A stretch of 64,000 nt of DNA, taken from positions 6,422,411-6,486,410 of the forward strand of contig NC_087064.1 in assembly GCF_963678635.1 (NCBI RefSeq), read 5' to 3'. Origin of the DNA: Symsagittifera roscoffensis. Lineage: Eukaryota > Xenacoelomorpha > Acoela > Convolutidae. The position numbers were made by a program, and so were the translations under genes. This document shows, one piece after another, positions 1 to 14,200 of this stretch (positions are counted from its first letter, which is position 1; the number at the start of each line of letters is the position of its first letter). The notes under the pieces were generated by a model. The model saw only the letters and a program-made list of their open reading frames with translations, made no database searches and had not been told where the DNA came from.

Positions 1-279
1 AAGTAACTCAAGGAACCTGGACAAGACACTTCCGAGTTTCATAGAGAACATTTTGTCATATTAGAGATCTTCAACCTCAAATTTCAATTAATTTCAATGA
101 TTGATGTTTTTCGATTATCAATACATTTTTTCATGGCAAGTTTTTTAATTTAATTTGAGCTAAATTTTTAGGTATTCATGAAATTAGAATCCAATTTTGA
201 AGCTGAAAGCAGCTTTAATATGCAAGAAAATACGAAAATATGACTGAACATAAAAGCCTCGAAAACAAAAATATCTGGC
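1..279. other. AT-rich sequence at left edge, no gene seen
   Basis: Low-complexity A/T-rich DNA without a convincing ORF. It should lie in the intron that follows the last recognised exon of the minus-strand FBXW5-like gene. Confidence 0.5.
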
Positions 280-352
280 GATAACATGATTTGAACCCGG
301 AATACCTCATTTAGAACCATTTCCTTAAACCAACGCTCTATTGAGAATTACC
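280..352 (-). repeat. tRNA-like (SINE head) sequence
   Basis: On the minus strand this 73-nt stretch has tRNA proportions. A B-box-type GGGTTCAAATC lies near the 3' end, an A-box-like region with TAGAGCG near the 5' end, and the two ends pair as a short acceptor stem with wobbles. The T stem is poor, so it reads as a decayed tRNA-derived element rather than a working tRNA. Confidence 0.5.
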
Positions 353-1379
353 TTAAAACAAGCACAATTTATAAGCACTAGTTATTGAGAAATCCCAAAT
401 CAAATATACAACGCAGAAAATGTGCGACCTTGGTTGGGAGAAGGTGAACTCGTATTTTAAGACCCATAACTTGACACAAAACAAAAAAATCACTGAGCTA
501 AAAAAAAAGTCTTCTAGGTGGGATCAAAATTAACGAAAAAAATATATTAATATTTGAGTATCGATTGTTACTATCGCTGAATTATATGCACATACTGGAA
601 TTAATTTGAATCTAAGAAATGAATGAAAACAAAACATTTCTTTGGGTAATAAGGACTTCTGTTTCTCGTGCATTAAAATGATTCAGTGAACGACAATTTT
701 TTAGTAGAAGTCAATTGCCGGTTTTCTACTGGGTGTTATACCTGGTATTTTCAATTGACAATGAGTTTTTAATATCATTGTTTCTTAGCCATTCTGTCAC
801 GTCTAAGAGTTGTCTTTCTTAAAAAGGTACTTTTAATTAAATTGGACATCATTTCGATTTATCTAATTTTTTGGGATTTTTTTCTAAGCGCGATACAGGC
901 TATGACTTTCCCTAATAGTACAACATCATATATTATCAGAGACGTAGTATTGACAGTCAGGCCAGCAATTTCGCCAAAGACCACTTTGAGATCATTTTCT
1001 GAATCCAATTTGCAACACCAAAGGCTTTTAGAAAATACTAAAATATCGTATCCGAAAACACTTCGTGACCCAAAATTCTGCGTGCTGCAGTTTATTCCTC
1101 ACCCTAAAAGAGTGATTGGGTAAAAGTTTCAAGCACCAACATCCTTCATTCCCAATTCACATAATATATCACCTTTAAGCTCTCAATAAAACAAACCCGC
1201 TAAACACAACTTGTTATTGGAAAAAAAGGCACTATTCTTATTGCAGAAAAAATTTCGCCTTCCAGGCAGCAAACGAATTTAAATTTCAGGAAAGAAATAA
1301 GTATTTATTATAGCTTACCGAGCGCTCATTAAGCCGTCAATACGTTCACTGAAAGCTAACAAAATGCCATCAAAAAATT
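353..1379. other. AT-rich stretch, no gene seen
   Basis: A 93-codon open frame at 842-1123 on the plus strand has no recognisable motif and no splice context, and I regard it as chance. Nothing else is supported here. Confidence 0.5.
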
Positions 1380-2520
1380 AAAACAGCCAACTGTCCGTTG
1401 GAAAAAAGTAATATGCCCTCAAGCTTTTTGAAATTCACGAACAATTTATGATTGGTGCGTTTTGATAAAAATGACCCCTATTTGAGAAAATGGATCAATA
1501 GGCAAAATTTTCATTTCGCTGGGAAATCTGATAATTAAATTGCATTTTCGTAAATTTTTCCTGTATGATAGTTGAGTTTGCTTTCCTTTTAAGAAAGGAA
1601 ATGAACTTAGCTTAAAAATATATCAGAAGTCAAACCACGAACATAGCCAACTGACAGTTGGAAAAGAGTTCAAAGAAAAAAAACTGAGTCATTTTTTTTC
1701 GAAAAAAAATTAGCCTTTGAATTCCGATGAAAAAAGATGACCTCTAACCTCTTTGAATTTCTAGAACAATTTATGTTTGACAATTATTTAATGAAATAAA
1801 CCCAATTTGAGAAAAATTGATCAATATATAAAGAGTTTATTTCGCTGGCAAATCTGATAAAGAAATTCCAAATTCAAAAGTAGAAGTCGATTCAATCACA
1901 ATTTTCGTGACCCTCACACTTTTTCTGTTCGATAAGGGAGCTTGCCTTCCTTTTAACAATAGAATTGCAATGAACTTATAAACAAATCACAAGTCATACA
2001 GCAAAAAAAATTAAAATTAAGCGTGAACAGATTTTAAGACTTTCCTTATAAAAACACCAGGACCTATATGTGAGTGTGTCTTCACTGCGTTCATTACTCT
2101 TTAGAAATCAAAGTTGAGCTTACAAAATTTTTAATACTTTTTTGAAAAAACGTAGTCAACATACAGATGAAAAAGAGTCAAGGAACGCAAGTAAACAGAA
2201 AAAATAATGACTTGTTTTTTGAAAAAAAAACTCACTTTCGAAATTCAAAATAAAAAAAACAGATGCCTTTAAAGCTCTCTGAATTTATGGAACAATTTAT
2301 GATTGCAATTTTTTCATAAAATCGGCCCGATTTGAGAAAACTGGATAAATTAGTACAATTTTTATTTCCTTGGGAGATCTGAAAATTATATTCCTCTTTC
2401 GAAACTAGAAATTGATCATGTTTTTTGTTACCTTTACACTTCTTTGTTCAATAGCGGAAGTTCTCTGTCATGTTCATTACTCTTAAAACAAGCGGAGCAA
2501 AAAACACGAAACCCAAAATA
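1380..2520 (+). repeat. three successive copies of a ~400-bp dispersed repeat
   Basis: Three head-to-tail diverged copies begin near 1380, 1641 and 2150. Each opens with a TAGCCAACTGACAGTTGGAAA-like block, or its decayed form in the third copy. Shared blocks follow: 'gaacaatttatgattg', 'tttgagaaaactggat', 'atttcgctgggaaatctga', and a block around 'ttgatcacgttttt' to 'ttcgatagtggag'. Further copies lie near 7485, 19918, 24945, 25735, 32704 and 49858. I recognise no coding capacity or transposon class. Confidence 0.7.
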
Positions 2521-2721
2521 TCAGTACATAAAAAAGACACAATTTGAGGTAACTATGCCAATATAAGCAAAACAGGAACCACATTTAAAAAGAACGTATT
2601 CGAAATCAAAGATCTTAAATTTAAAAGTAAAAACAAAACAATTTTTGCTGAAAAATCATAGGTCTACGACAAAAAATCTACACAATGGAAATAAAGCCGA
2701 CAAAAATGACAGGCAAACGAT

Positions 2722-2793
2722 GGTCCGGCGTTCCTAAGTGGTATAATGCGTGCATTGGGCGACAAATGTCTGGGTTTGAGTCACGGTCGGACC
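2722..2793 (+). repeat. 72-nt tRNA-like sequence
   Basis: Exactly tRNA-sized. GGTCCGG at the 5' end pairs with TCGGACC at the 3' end as a 7-bp acceptor stem with one G-U. The A-box-like part is TAAGTGGTATAATG and the B-box-like part GGGTTTGAGTC; the T stem pairs at four of five positions. The D stem is poor and the anticodon arm ambiguous. I read it as a tRNA pseudogene or SINE head. A degenerate functional tRNA is not excluded. Confidence 0.5.
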
Positions 2794-4708
2794 CTCATTT
2801 CGATATGTTTCAAGTTCTTGCTAAGATTTTTTTGAATGGAGGTGTGCATTTTACGAGGCACGTATTTTACCACAAGACCAAAAAGGAAAGTCTTGGATTG
2901 CACTGAGATTTCATGAAAACCGAGGTCAACTTACAGATTTGTAAAAGCTGCTAAAAAGAAAAATCATCTAGTTCCCAATAACAATTACACTTTCTCTCTA
3001 AGGCACTGATAGAAAATGCGTATTTTTCAATATTTCAGAACATGAACTTTACGCTAATCTCTAATGTTTCTCTGCTTAAGTAGGGGATTAACCGCTTATT
3101 TAAAGGAGAAAACTACTACTCGCTCTTTCAATTAAAGTCTTTATTTCAGATTTAGAAATCCATAAACTTTTTCAACTAGAGGAAGGAATAGCCTCTGCTT
3201 TCCTCATCCTGACTTTTAGATTGGAGATTTCCACACGCTGATTTTTCAGATTGAACCTTCAGTATCAGATTTAGCTAGTACTTTTCGAGAATAGTGAGGA
3301 AAGATCTCAAACAACGATAAAAATTTAAAAAGGAATTATTCCGAAGTCCATAACAGCTTTTCTACGAACAAAAACAGGGTAAAACAAATAACGCAGGGAA
3401 ACTCTAAGACATATGTTAGTTTAAATGAACTATCAACCTCAGAACCAGCAGGTTAATTTTTGGAAAAAAAAAACTTTTCATCAAACGGGAAAAATTTCAA
3501 AAATTGGACTTTTTTTAAGGCAACACATATTTTTAAAAGCAGGTCATAGCCACTTGCGCAGGTAAGATTCGCATGATTGATTTTTCTTTCGGTTAAACCC
3601 TTAATATCCGATTTGGCAGGGTGAATTTTAAGAGAAGAGTTTTAAAAACTAACCAAAATGTCAAAAAAAAAAAATCGGCTGGTTAGAGGCCATAGCTATT
3701 TTCGGCCAAATTTAGGGAATAGCCGCATAATTTGTTCTTTTGATTGAAACCTCCATCTCCGAATTGTGCATGAAATACTTGAGAAAATGAAAGAATTCGA
3801 AAAAAATTGGCCAGAAATCCCCCTATTGAAAATTTCGAGGGCCGTAGAACGTGGGGTAAAATAAAAAGAGACTAGCTAATTATGTAGGCACAAAAAAGAG
3901 CAGCTTGTTTGTCCATTTGCACCATTTTTTTTTTGAAAAACGGTAGTAGTTTTTGAGAAAAATTGAAATTTCCGCGAAAAGTGCAAAAAATTTCCAGAGA
4001 GTTGAAAAACAAAGAAAAACAACAAATTCCATACATTTACATAATACATGTTTTTTTTTTCAAACAGGACCTAACACTAGTCAGAAATAAAGCAGTAATA
4101 TATGCCATTGAAGTGTTTATGCTTAAATATTATTAAATTGAGATATACCAAAAGTTCCACCAAATGAGCACTTTTATTTGCGACTTAGTTGGAAAAAAAA
4201 TTCTTCGTAATAATACACTACGCTTCGCCTGTGTAAATAAAAACAGCAGCTCTGTGTGTGGGAAAAAATATATCACCTCACTAACTCACACTCGCACCTC
4301 TCCGTGACGAGCTGCAAACCTGCGTTTCGTTACCATTTAGATACACAAACATAAGCATTAACTAGTTTAAAAACGAGCAATTTCGCAAACTAGATATATT
4401 TACCGAGAAGAATCAAGAAATGAATAGACAGAATCATTAGCTCTTGGCTTTGAGATTATGTGGCCTCGTATTATAACATTTTGCACAAACTTCAAAGACC
4501 GACTGTGCCCGACTTCATTATAAATGTGTTCTATAAAAATAAATAGTCGAACTTTCACCGTTTTTGAACCTGTTTAGAGAATCTGTTAAAACCTTCTTAC
4601 ATTCTAACGAGACAATCATTCGCTTATCTTGCTTTCAATTTTCTCAATAGACAACTCAGAGTTAGGCACCATTTAAAAAAAAACGTTTTGGTTCCGCTTG
4701 GCCTTCGG
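2794..4708. other. AT-rich stretch, no gene seen
   Basis: I searched both strands for the missing last WD-repeat exon of the FBXW5-like gene and found none. Near 4160-4230 is a diverged copy of a short dispersed motif ('tatttgcgacttagttgg', then an A-run), also seen at 8235, 11675, 25650 and 49055. Confidence 0.5.
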
Positions 4709-4993
4709 GGTGAATTACAAAGAGACGGGTCTGATCCAGACAACGAACGTAATAGACAATTATAAGAGACAATAAAGCAAACAAAGCAGGAGCAAGGCGC
4801 TCAATTGGAAGAAAATTTTTAGCCGAGTTTTGAATCACACTTTGTTACAGCAGTAAGTCTTATTTTTGTTCGATTTGAGAGCAAGCAAGTTCAGATGCAA
4901 TTATTCGTTTACCTCCAAAGTGTCTTCATTTTATTTGTTTTACTCGTTATTAAGTTCACAGTCTAGATCAGACCCGTCTCATTGTCATTCACC
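4709..4993. mobile_element. foldback/MITE-like element with ~33-bp terminal inverted repeats
   Basis: The arm at 4709-4741 (core GAGACGGGTCTGATC) is the imperfect reverse complement of 4961-4993 (core GATCAGACCCGTCTC), with three or four mismatches over 33 bp. The ~220-bp interior is AT-rich and non-coding. No clear target-site duplication was seen. The right arm ends about 45 bp from an exon boundary at 5037. Confidence 0.65.
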
Positions 4994-5036
4994 GCCTTCG
5001 GCTAATTGCCATTTGAGTTGAGATTAACATACGCAC

Positions 5037-5255
5037 CTGGCCACAAAGTTTTGGCTGACGTCGAGAAAGAGGAAGAGACACTCGATTGCAGGCGTGAATG
5101 CCTTGTGGCCGGTGAAGGGAGGCAGAGGCAACAGCTGCTGAGTGACCAGGTCCACAACATGCATCGACACAGTCTGCGAGATGGGAGGCGGTTTGAGGGG
5201 GTCATCGAAGTTGGGTGTTTCAGATACCCAGTGGCGCACATTGACGTAGGCGTAT
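5037..5255 (-). CDS. FBXW5: FBXW5 exon: conserved C-terminal WD region, part 2
   Basis: Acceptor TTTAG, donor CCAG|GTGCGT. It encodes YAYVNVRHWVSETPNFDDPL and the family's PPPISQTVSMHVVDL and ECLFLFLDVSQNFVA. The exon ends with AG of a split codon, consistent with the Ser of the family's 'FVASG', which continues outside the window. Confidence 0.92.
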
Positions 5256-8200
5256 CTAAACCAAATTTGAGCTGCATAAATGATAACTTAATTATTTAAA
5301 TCAAATTTTAAACGAAGCAGAAGAAAATTTTGTTTGATCTAAGTCATCGTGATCAAACAATTCCAATTAACAGTTAAATCATACCCAATTAATATTTCAT
5401 TTCAAACTTAACACTGAAACGAAATACAAGCTAGAAAACAACAAGAAATGGCTCTCATTGTAAAAAGGACTGAAAAGACTAAATCAGCCTTAAAAAACTT
5501 CTGCAGTCAGGCGGAATCGATCCCGTGTGCTTCCAGACTAAGAGTCACACGTGCTCACTTCTGCGTCATGGTCGCTTGACAATCCGCAAATACTAGACGC
5601 CAATAAAGCGTTCGTTACAACAGAGGCTAAATAATTGCCACTGTTATGCAGCAAAAAGCCACCAAATGGGTTGGAAAAAAAGTCGACTCGCTAGCTCACA
5701 TGTGTAAAAATAGATTCGTAATATGAAACGCACAACAAAATGGAATGCGTAAAACATATTATTGGAAAGTTTCCAACCGACACAAACACTATGAAATATT
5801 CCAAACTTGGGAATATTCAGCTTTCAGAACTTTTCATCAATTTTTGCATCCCACCTGTGATCGGGCGAGAGAGCGTATCCCACAATGTGTCCATTGAACG
5901 AGATCACGTGATCAACTGCGTCAAACTCATGCTCGCCGTCCCGAAGAGGCACTGAGCCGGCGGAGACATTGGTCACCTCCGGACTCACTCTCTTCAAGCC
6001 CAGCTGGTCGGGAATGAAAGCACGTGACCCCAGCGTGAATAACAAGTAGAGCGGCTAAAATTAATATACACTGATTCAATGAAGGGTAAGCCCTTATGTA
6101 AAAAGATGAAAGGACCTCAAATTCAGAAAAAAAAGAAAAAAAGCACGCCCGATGAAGTTTCAGATAGCGTTATCTGTCGTTGGACGAAACATGTTTGCAC
6201 CTTTCAAAAAACACTAAAAAACTGAATAAGAAGTTAAATAAAAAAAATAAAAAAAAACAAACTCACCTCTCGGATGACGAAAGAGGGCCCCGGAGAATAA
6301 TTCTGGCCAAGTAGGACACTCCCCTCCTCCAGCAGAGGGAAAGGGAAGCCGGCGGATGCGGATGGGTTGTGTATCATCCTGTTCCTCCTCCTTACCGGGG
6401 GGAAGTTCCTCGCACTCTCCATATCCCACTGGCTCTCCCGCTCTCCCCCCTCGGTGTCAGTGGCATACCCACTCAGCCCTTCCGCCCCACTGCGACAGCC
6501 CCCCTCCCCGAAGTTACTGTCTGCGTCTTCACTCACACTTTCTGAAATCAGATAAAGACACTAAGTGAGAAAAGAGCAGAAGAAACAAAGGCAAACCAGT
6601 GCAAAAAATGAACAGACAGGCATTCGGTAAAATGAAAGAGTTGATATGAATGAAATTTAAAAAAAACATAGGCTTAGCAAAAACTGACTTTCGTTTAAAA
6701 ATTTCAACAGAGGCGAAGCAGAGCTTCGCGTCAATTTTGAACAGCAGCAATAAAACATCAATCGGAAAAAATGAGAAAATACTGAAACGACAGCATAAAA
6801 GAAAAATGCTTAAATGCATGGTTCAAAACCGCAAAATTACATGACTACAGGGGCGGATTTAGGGGGGGGGCGGACGCCCCCCCCCCCTCAGGGATTTGAC
6901 CCCCTGCCGACCCAAAGGGTCCCCCCTTTGATACTTTTTCAGAAATCCATTTTTGGCCGACCGACCCTAAAATTTTTCTAAAGGCGCCTTCGGCGCCAAT
7001 AAATGCTATTTTTGAGGGGGAGCGCGCGCCAAAAAAACGCATTTTTTTTGTCAAAATTTTTCAAAAAGTGCCCAAAAACGGCTTTTTTGACTGTTTTTTC
7101 AAAAAAAATTGCCTGCGGCGCAGAAAAAGAAAATTTTTGCCAAAATAAGGGCAAAACAGTGCTCTTTAGGAGAGCGCGAAAAATAAAAATCAATTTGGTC
7201 GACCTAAAAAAAAAAAAAAAAGGTCGTCAAAATTTTGAAAATCCGCCCCCCCCTCGAGAAAATCCTAGATCCGCCCCTGCATGACTAAAATAGAAGATTG
7301 TATATGCTTTTAAAACATGCATAACAACCTAACTATCTTAAAATCACTAGGATAATTTTATAAGCTTAGGAAGTCTTTACAAACCTCAACCATTGTCGCC
7401 CAAAAAACTAATCATTGCACAAATCAACGAACATAGCAAATTGCACCGCAAATAAATTTCGCTGCAACAAAAAATTTTGGCCCAGAAAAAATAGCCAACA
7501 TTCAATTGAAAAAAAGTACACAAGGAAATGTTATTTGGAAAGTTTTCAACTTCCGAAGAAAAAACTTTAAGCTCTTCGATTTTCAAGAACGCTGTATGAC
7601 TGACTCTTTTTCTTTTTTTAACTTCAAAAAATAGCAATATCTGAATTAGCTTCAGATAATCGCAAACTCTACTGATTCAAACTCAATGAACAGTGCCCTT
7701 AGAAGTTTGCGAGCAGAAAACTCTCATCTAACACCGATTCTTCTCAATATGTGTGAGTTACAATTTGAGAAGGAAAAATTGTGAGTTTGGAGAAAAATTA
7801 TGAATTTGGAGAATCAATACACAGAGCTAAGTGACCAAATGCTGAAGTTGGAGACGTACAAAAGCAATGACTGCCTCGTCTTATTGAATAAACTGGTAAA
7901 TCGAAATGCAGACCAAGCCACAGTCATCATTAACTTCGTCCATTTCGAGGACAAGAACTTTATATGGAGGTGAGACGGAATGTTGAGAGGACTGACCAAC
8001 AAGTGCAATAGAAAATACATTTTTATCGATGAGAGACTACCCTGATCAGATTAAAAACGCACATTTATGGCAACAGGGAAAAACAGCAAGTCAGTAACAG
8101 AAAAATGCGCCGTTAAGCTAGAAATCTACGTCGAAAACCGAAGTAGAAACGATGTCGACTCGCGGCAAGTGCTTTCCCGAACTCAATCAGAGGCCCCATG

Positions 8201-11200
8201 ACTTTTTTAAAAAACCTGTAAATGTGCACCAAAAGTGGCACCATTATTTGCGACTTAGGTTAGAAAAAAAAAGTTCTCAAGCATACAATAAGCTGGCGCT
8301 AGTGTAAACGAAGAATCTCCTTTTCGTGATACATCTTTTTTTAAGGCACCGCATAAGGTATCTGGTTCACCAACAGCCTCGAAAATCTGAGACACAAGCA
8401 AAATGCAGCTCACAGGAGGTGGGAAAACAGAACGCAGCTTTCGAGTTCGGGCAACTTTTTAAATTTAAAATCCGAAGAGCGTAATTCCAAAAAAAAGCTG
8501 AGAAGCCAAAAAAAGCAATTTTATTAGAATAAAATTGAACATTGTATCAGAGACTCAAGACAATTTCATAAACTAGTAAAATTTATCAGTGACAAAACAA
8601 TAACGCCTATTGAAACTCCACAAGAGCATTCTTATTTGGAAATCAAGGACAACCCCACAGAATCCGTTATAGCGAATAAGTTTAGTAACTTCTCACATTC
8701 ATTAACACTTCAAAATGACATTCCAAAAACTATCCGGCCAAAAAGTGGAATTATTCCTTTCTCGATGTATCTAGAAAACGTCAATACCGTAGAAGTATAG
8801 AATATCATCAACAGTTTAGATAAAAACTTTTCCTCGGGTGATGACTACATAAGTAAATTTAGTCTTTAAGATCGATCTTTCTTTTATGAAGGGCGTGATT
8901 CCGAAAGAACTTTACAAAGCAAATGCGTTTCCTCAACTCAAAGAAATGTCGAGAGCGGCTGAAAATAATTGCCAACATTTATCTACTCTTAGTGTATGGA
9001 GCAAAAAAAACGACCGAACAAGGCATAATCGCGCGTATTCCTACCTTGAGCTGCCGTGTTTAAACAAAATAGCTTCCGCAAAAAAGCTCAGCACAATTGA
9101 TGCATTAGCGGAAAGAACCGAGAAAAAAAATGGCAACATCAACCGGTAAAAGTTACAGTTATTTTCTTGGATTAAAAAAGCCTTTAATACTATCGACCAC
9201 GAAAAACTAAAATACAAAAAATTGTGTGTGAGTTTAGATTCAAATGCGAATGAATGTGGTGTTCCGCAGGGCTCAATCCTAGTATCATTGTTGTTTACTA
9301 TTTATATTAATGCATTAATGATATTCCTTTAACATTTAAGTCTGCGGAAAATGAAGAGACAGACCTTGAAAACATGGATGAATGATTAAAAGCAAAAAAG
9401 TTTGATAACAACATATCTTAAACTGTAAAATTTAACGATAAGCCTAGTGCCTCCAAAAAGAATTCCAATTTCTATTTCTGTAGAATGAGCGTTGAACCCA
9501 TGTGAAAACATTTAAGTATTTATATTAATTGCAAGTTCACTTTCGTTACTCAAACTTAAAAGTCTTAACAAGCCTAACTATTAATTAACTTGCAATTAAC
9601 TTATTTAGCTTCAAAAAATCGCAATATCTGAATTAGCTTCAGATAATCGCAATGTCTACCGATTCAAACTCAATGAACAGTGCCCATAGAAGTTTACAAG
9701 CAGAAAACTCTCATCTAACACCGATTCTTCTCAAAATGTGTGAGTTACAATTTGAGAAGGAAAAACTGTTAGTTTGGAGTAAAATTGTGAATTTGGAGAA
9801 TAAATGCACAGAGCTAAGTGACCAAGTGCTGAAGTTGGAGATGTACAAAAGCAATGATTGCCTCGGCATATTGAATAAACTGGTAAATCGAAACGCAGAG
9901 CATGCCACAGTCATCATTAACTTCCTCCATTTCGAGGACAAGAACTTTATATGGAGGTGAGAAGGAATGTTGAGAGGAGTGACCAACAAGTGCAATAGAA
10001 AATACATTTTATCGATGAGAGACTACCCTGATCAGATTAAAAACGCACATTTATGGCAATAGGGAAAAACAGCAAGTCAGTAACAGAAAAATGCGCCGTT
10101 AAGCTAGAAATTTACGTCGAAAATCGAAGTAGAAACGATGTCGACTCGCGGCTTTCCCGAACTCAATCAGAGGCCCCGAAAAAAGTTGAAAACCCACCAC
10201 AAACCAATTTGCCAATCATTCCTTGAGAAGCCTATTGGCCAACTTATTTAGGAAACCGAAAAACTTAAACTCCATCCTTATCGACTGGTCTACCCAGCCT
10301 TAAAGAGAAAGACACTTTGATGGAGCAAATGAAAAAGAAAGCTTACGTATCCACATGTTACTGGCAAGAAAAGAAAACACAGAGAAGATACCGAACTATC
10401 TTATGGGACTTTCAGGAGATACGCCAGAGCCTGAACAAAATCATAAGAGCGCAATTAACGAAGCGCCCTTTCTCATCAAAAACACAGACGCCGAAGGAGT
10501 TGACTAATGACAAATATTGTTAAACTAAATTTCTCTTTCATATTAAAAGTCGCTCGATTAAAAACATTTAGAGGACTTGTAAGCACTGGTATTCAGTCTT
10601 GAATCTCCAACCAATGTAATATGTTTAACTCAAACATAGTTAACAGAAAGTAAAATTCAAAGTTGGTTAGTTAGTGGTTATAATCAATTCTTCTCTAGAA
10701 AAAGAAACACTCAAGGTGGTGGCAGTCATGAGACAAAAATAAGAAAAACCTGCTGCTGTATACTGAACCAGATAGCAATGCACTTTGAGGTGGGTCTTTG
10801 TGCCAAAATATCTAAGAAATCTGTTAAATTCTCATTTGGGGCTATATACAAAAAACTATAGCTAGCAAACTGATGTTCGTAGAAAAATTGGATCAATTCT
10901 TGACGACGGAAAGTCGGTAAATTGGCCGTTTGTATTGTCTGGTAATTTTAAGACAGAACTAAGAGGAGCAATTTCTGAATTACTAGAACACCATATCCTC
11001 AAATTATTTTTGAGATCACTAGTATTGAAGCAACGTGTGCCACAGATTAATTCGCAAACTTTTTTTAGATCACTTTATATTTCAGAATGTACCAATGCCT
11101 ACCTCAAAAGTAATCAACTATGAAACACTAACTGACAATTAATCTATCACAGTACAATAGAACATAAACGATGAAAACTAAACAGATGCAAGGCTCCGCT

Positions 11201-14200
11201 TCCCAAACACTAGCCAGAACTTGATAAGAAGCAGCTCTAGAAAGTGCAATAAGAAAAAATTGAAAAAACCTCGAATTAGCAAAAAAAAATCAGCCTCGCA
11301 CGCTCAATCAGCGACAAACTGGAAAGTGGGACTGAAGTGTGAAAAATTCAGCAAAAGTGGGACCAAACTTAAATAGACACGAATTTGCAAGATATAGTTT
11401 GGAATATAACAAACTGAACGCATCTACACAAACATGTCATGTTACAAATCAAAAAGCATAAAGCCACACTGTTAAATAATGCATTTCAAAAAAAGCGACA
11501 TATATTGAGTAAAAAAACTCTGAAATCGAGTCTTTATTGAGTTATGTTGTTTGAAACAAATAGCTCTTTTCGGTTCATTTAATTAGTTACGAATGCGTCA
11601 AATGAGTTAACTTATTTGTCATCGAAAGTCAAGGCAGATTTTATTTTTTTAAAAACCTGTAAATGTGCACCAAAAGTGGCACCATTATTTGCGACTTAGG
11701 TTAGAAAAAAAAGAAAGTTCTCAAGCATACAATAAGCTGGCGCTAGTGTAAACGAAGAATCTCCTTTTCGTGATACATCTTTTTTAGGGCACCGCATAAG
11801 GTATCTGGTTCACCAACAGCCTCGAAAATCTGGGAAACCAGCAAAATGCAGCTCACAGGAGGTCGGAAAACAGTACGCAGCTTTCGAGTTCGGGCAACAT
11901 TTTTTTAAATTTAAAATCCGAAGAGCGTAATTCCAAATAAAGTTGAGAAGCCAAAAAAAGCAGTTTTATTAGAATAAAATTGAACATTGTATCGGAGACT
12001 CAAGACAATCTCATAAACTAGTAAAATTTATCAGTGACAAAACAATAACGCCTATTGAAACTCCACAAGAGCATTCGTTTGGAAATCAATGACAACCCCA
12101 CAGAATCCGTTTTAGCGAATAAGTTTAGTAACTTCTCACATTCATAAACACTTCAAAATGACATTCCAAAAACTATCCGGCCGAAAATTGGAAGTATTCC
12201 TTTCTCGATGTATCTAGAAAACGTCAATACCGTAGAAGTATAGAATATCATCAACAGTTTAGATAAAAAGTTTTCCTCGGGTGATGTACATAAGTAAATT
12301 TATTATTTTTAAGATCGATCTTTCTTTTATGAAGGGCGTGATTCCGAAAGAACTTTACAAAGCAAATGCGTTTCCTCTACACAAAAAAATATCGAGAACG
12401 GCTGAAAATAATTGCCAACATTCATCTACTCTTATTGTATGGAGTAATAAACATGACCCAACATGGCACAATCGCGCGTATTCCTACCTTGAGCTGCCGT
12501 GTTTAAACAAAATAGCTTCCGCAAAAAAGCTCAGCACCATTGATGCATTAGCGGAATGAACCGAGAAAAAGAAAATGTCAACATCAACCGGTGAAAGTTA
12601 TAGTTATTTTCTTGGATTAAAAAAAGCCTTCAATACTATCGACCACGAAAAACTAAATTACAAATTGGTAAAATAAAGTTTTTGTGACAAACTTTTCAAT
12701 TGGTTAGAACATACCTGAGCAACCGTGTACAGTGTGTAAAAAGTAATGGTGTGAGTTTAGATTGAAAGTGGTGTTAAGCAGGGCTCAATCCTAATACCAT
12801 TGTTGTTTACTATTTATATTAATGCATTAATGATCTTCCTTTAACATGTAAGTCTGCGGAAAATGAAGAGACAGACCTTGAAAACATGGAAAAATGATTG
12901 AAAGCAAAAAAGTTTGATATCAACATATCTAAAACTCTACAATTGAACGATAAGCTTAGTGCCTCCAAAGAGAATTTCAATTTCTATTCCTGTAGAATGG
13001 GCGTTGAACCCATGTGAAAACATTAAAGTATTTATATTATTTGCAAGTTCACTTTCGTTACTCAATTTTAAAAGTCTTAACAAGCCTTACTGTTGCAATT
13101 AACTTATTTAGCTTCAAAAAATCGCAATATCTGAATTAGCTTCAGATAATTGCATTGTCTACTGATTCAAACTCAATGAACAGTGCCCATAGAAGTTTGC
13201 AAGCAGAAAACTCTCATCAAACACCGATTCTTCTCAAAATGTGTGAGTTACAATTTGAGAAGGAAAAATTGTGAGTTTGGAGATAAATTGTAAATTTGGA
13301 GAATCAATACACAGAGCTAAATGGGCAAGTGCTGAAGTTGGAGACGTACAAAAGCAATGACAGCCTCGTCATATTGAATAAACTGGTAAATCGAAATGCA
13401 GAGCAAGCCACAGTCATCATTAACTTGGTCCATTTCGAGGACAAGAAATTTATATGGAGGTGAGAAGGAATGTTGAGAGGAGTGACCAACAAGTGCAATA
13501 GAAAATACATTTCTATCGATGAGAGACTACCCTAATCAGAATAAAAACGCACATTTATGGCAACAGGGAAAAACAGCAGGTCATTAACAGAAAATTGCGC
13601 CGTTAAGCTAGAAATCTATGTCGAAATTCGAAGTAGAAACGATGTCGACTCGCGGCAAGTGCTTTCCCGAACTCAATCAGAGGCCCCGAAAAAAGTTTAA
13701 AACACACCACAAACCAATTTGCCCAATCCATCCTTGAGAAGCCTATTGCCCAACTTATTTAGGAAACCGAAAAACGTTAACTCCATCCTTATCGACTGGT
13801 CTACCCAGCCTAAAGAGAATGCAGTGAAAGACAGTTTGATGGAGCAAATGAAAAAGAAAGCCAATGTATCCACGAGTTACTGGCAAGAAAAGAAAACAGA
13901 GAAGAGATATCAAACTACCTTATGGGACGTTCAGGAGATACGCCAGTGCCTAAACAAAATAATAAGAGCTCAATTAACGAAGCGCCCATTCTCATCAAAA
14001 ACACAGACGCCGAAGGAGTTGACTAATGACAAAAATAATTAAACTAAATTTCTCTTTCATATTAGAAGTCGCTCGATTAAAAAACACTTAGAGGACTTGT
14101 AAGCACTGGTATTCAGTCTTGAATCTCCAACCGATGTAATATGTTTAACTGAAACATAGTTAACAAAAAATAAAAATTTAAAGTTGGTTAGTTAGTGGTT

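Noticed and set aside
2722..2793. Functional tRNA gene
   Set aside because: The acceptor stem and boxes are present, but the D stem is unpaired, the T stem has a mismatch and similar decayed heads are scattered through the window, so a SINE head or pseudogene is more likely.
1..5036. Last WD-repeat exon of FBXW5
   Set aside because: Searched on the minus strand for the expected DRHG...WDRHY and DDATIK-like codons between acceptor and stop; nothing matched, so it is placed outside the window.
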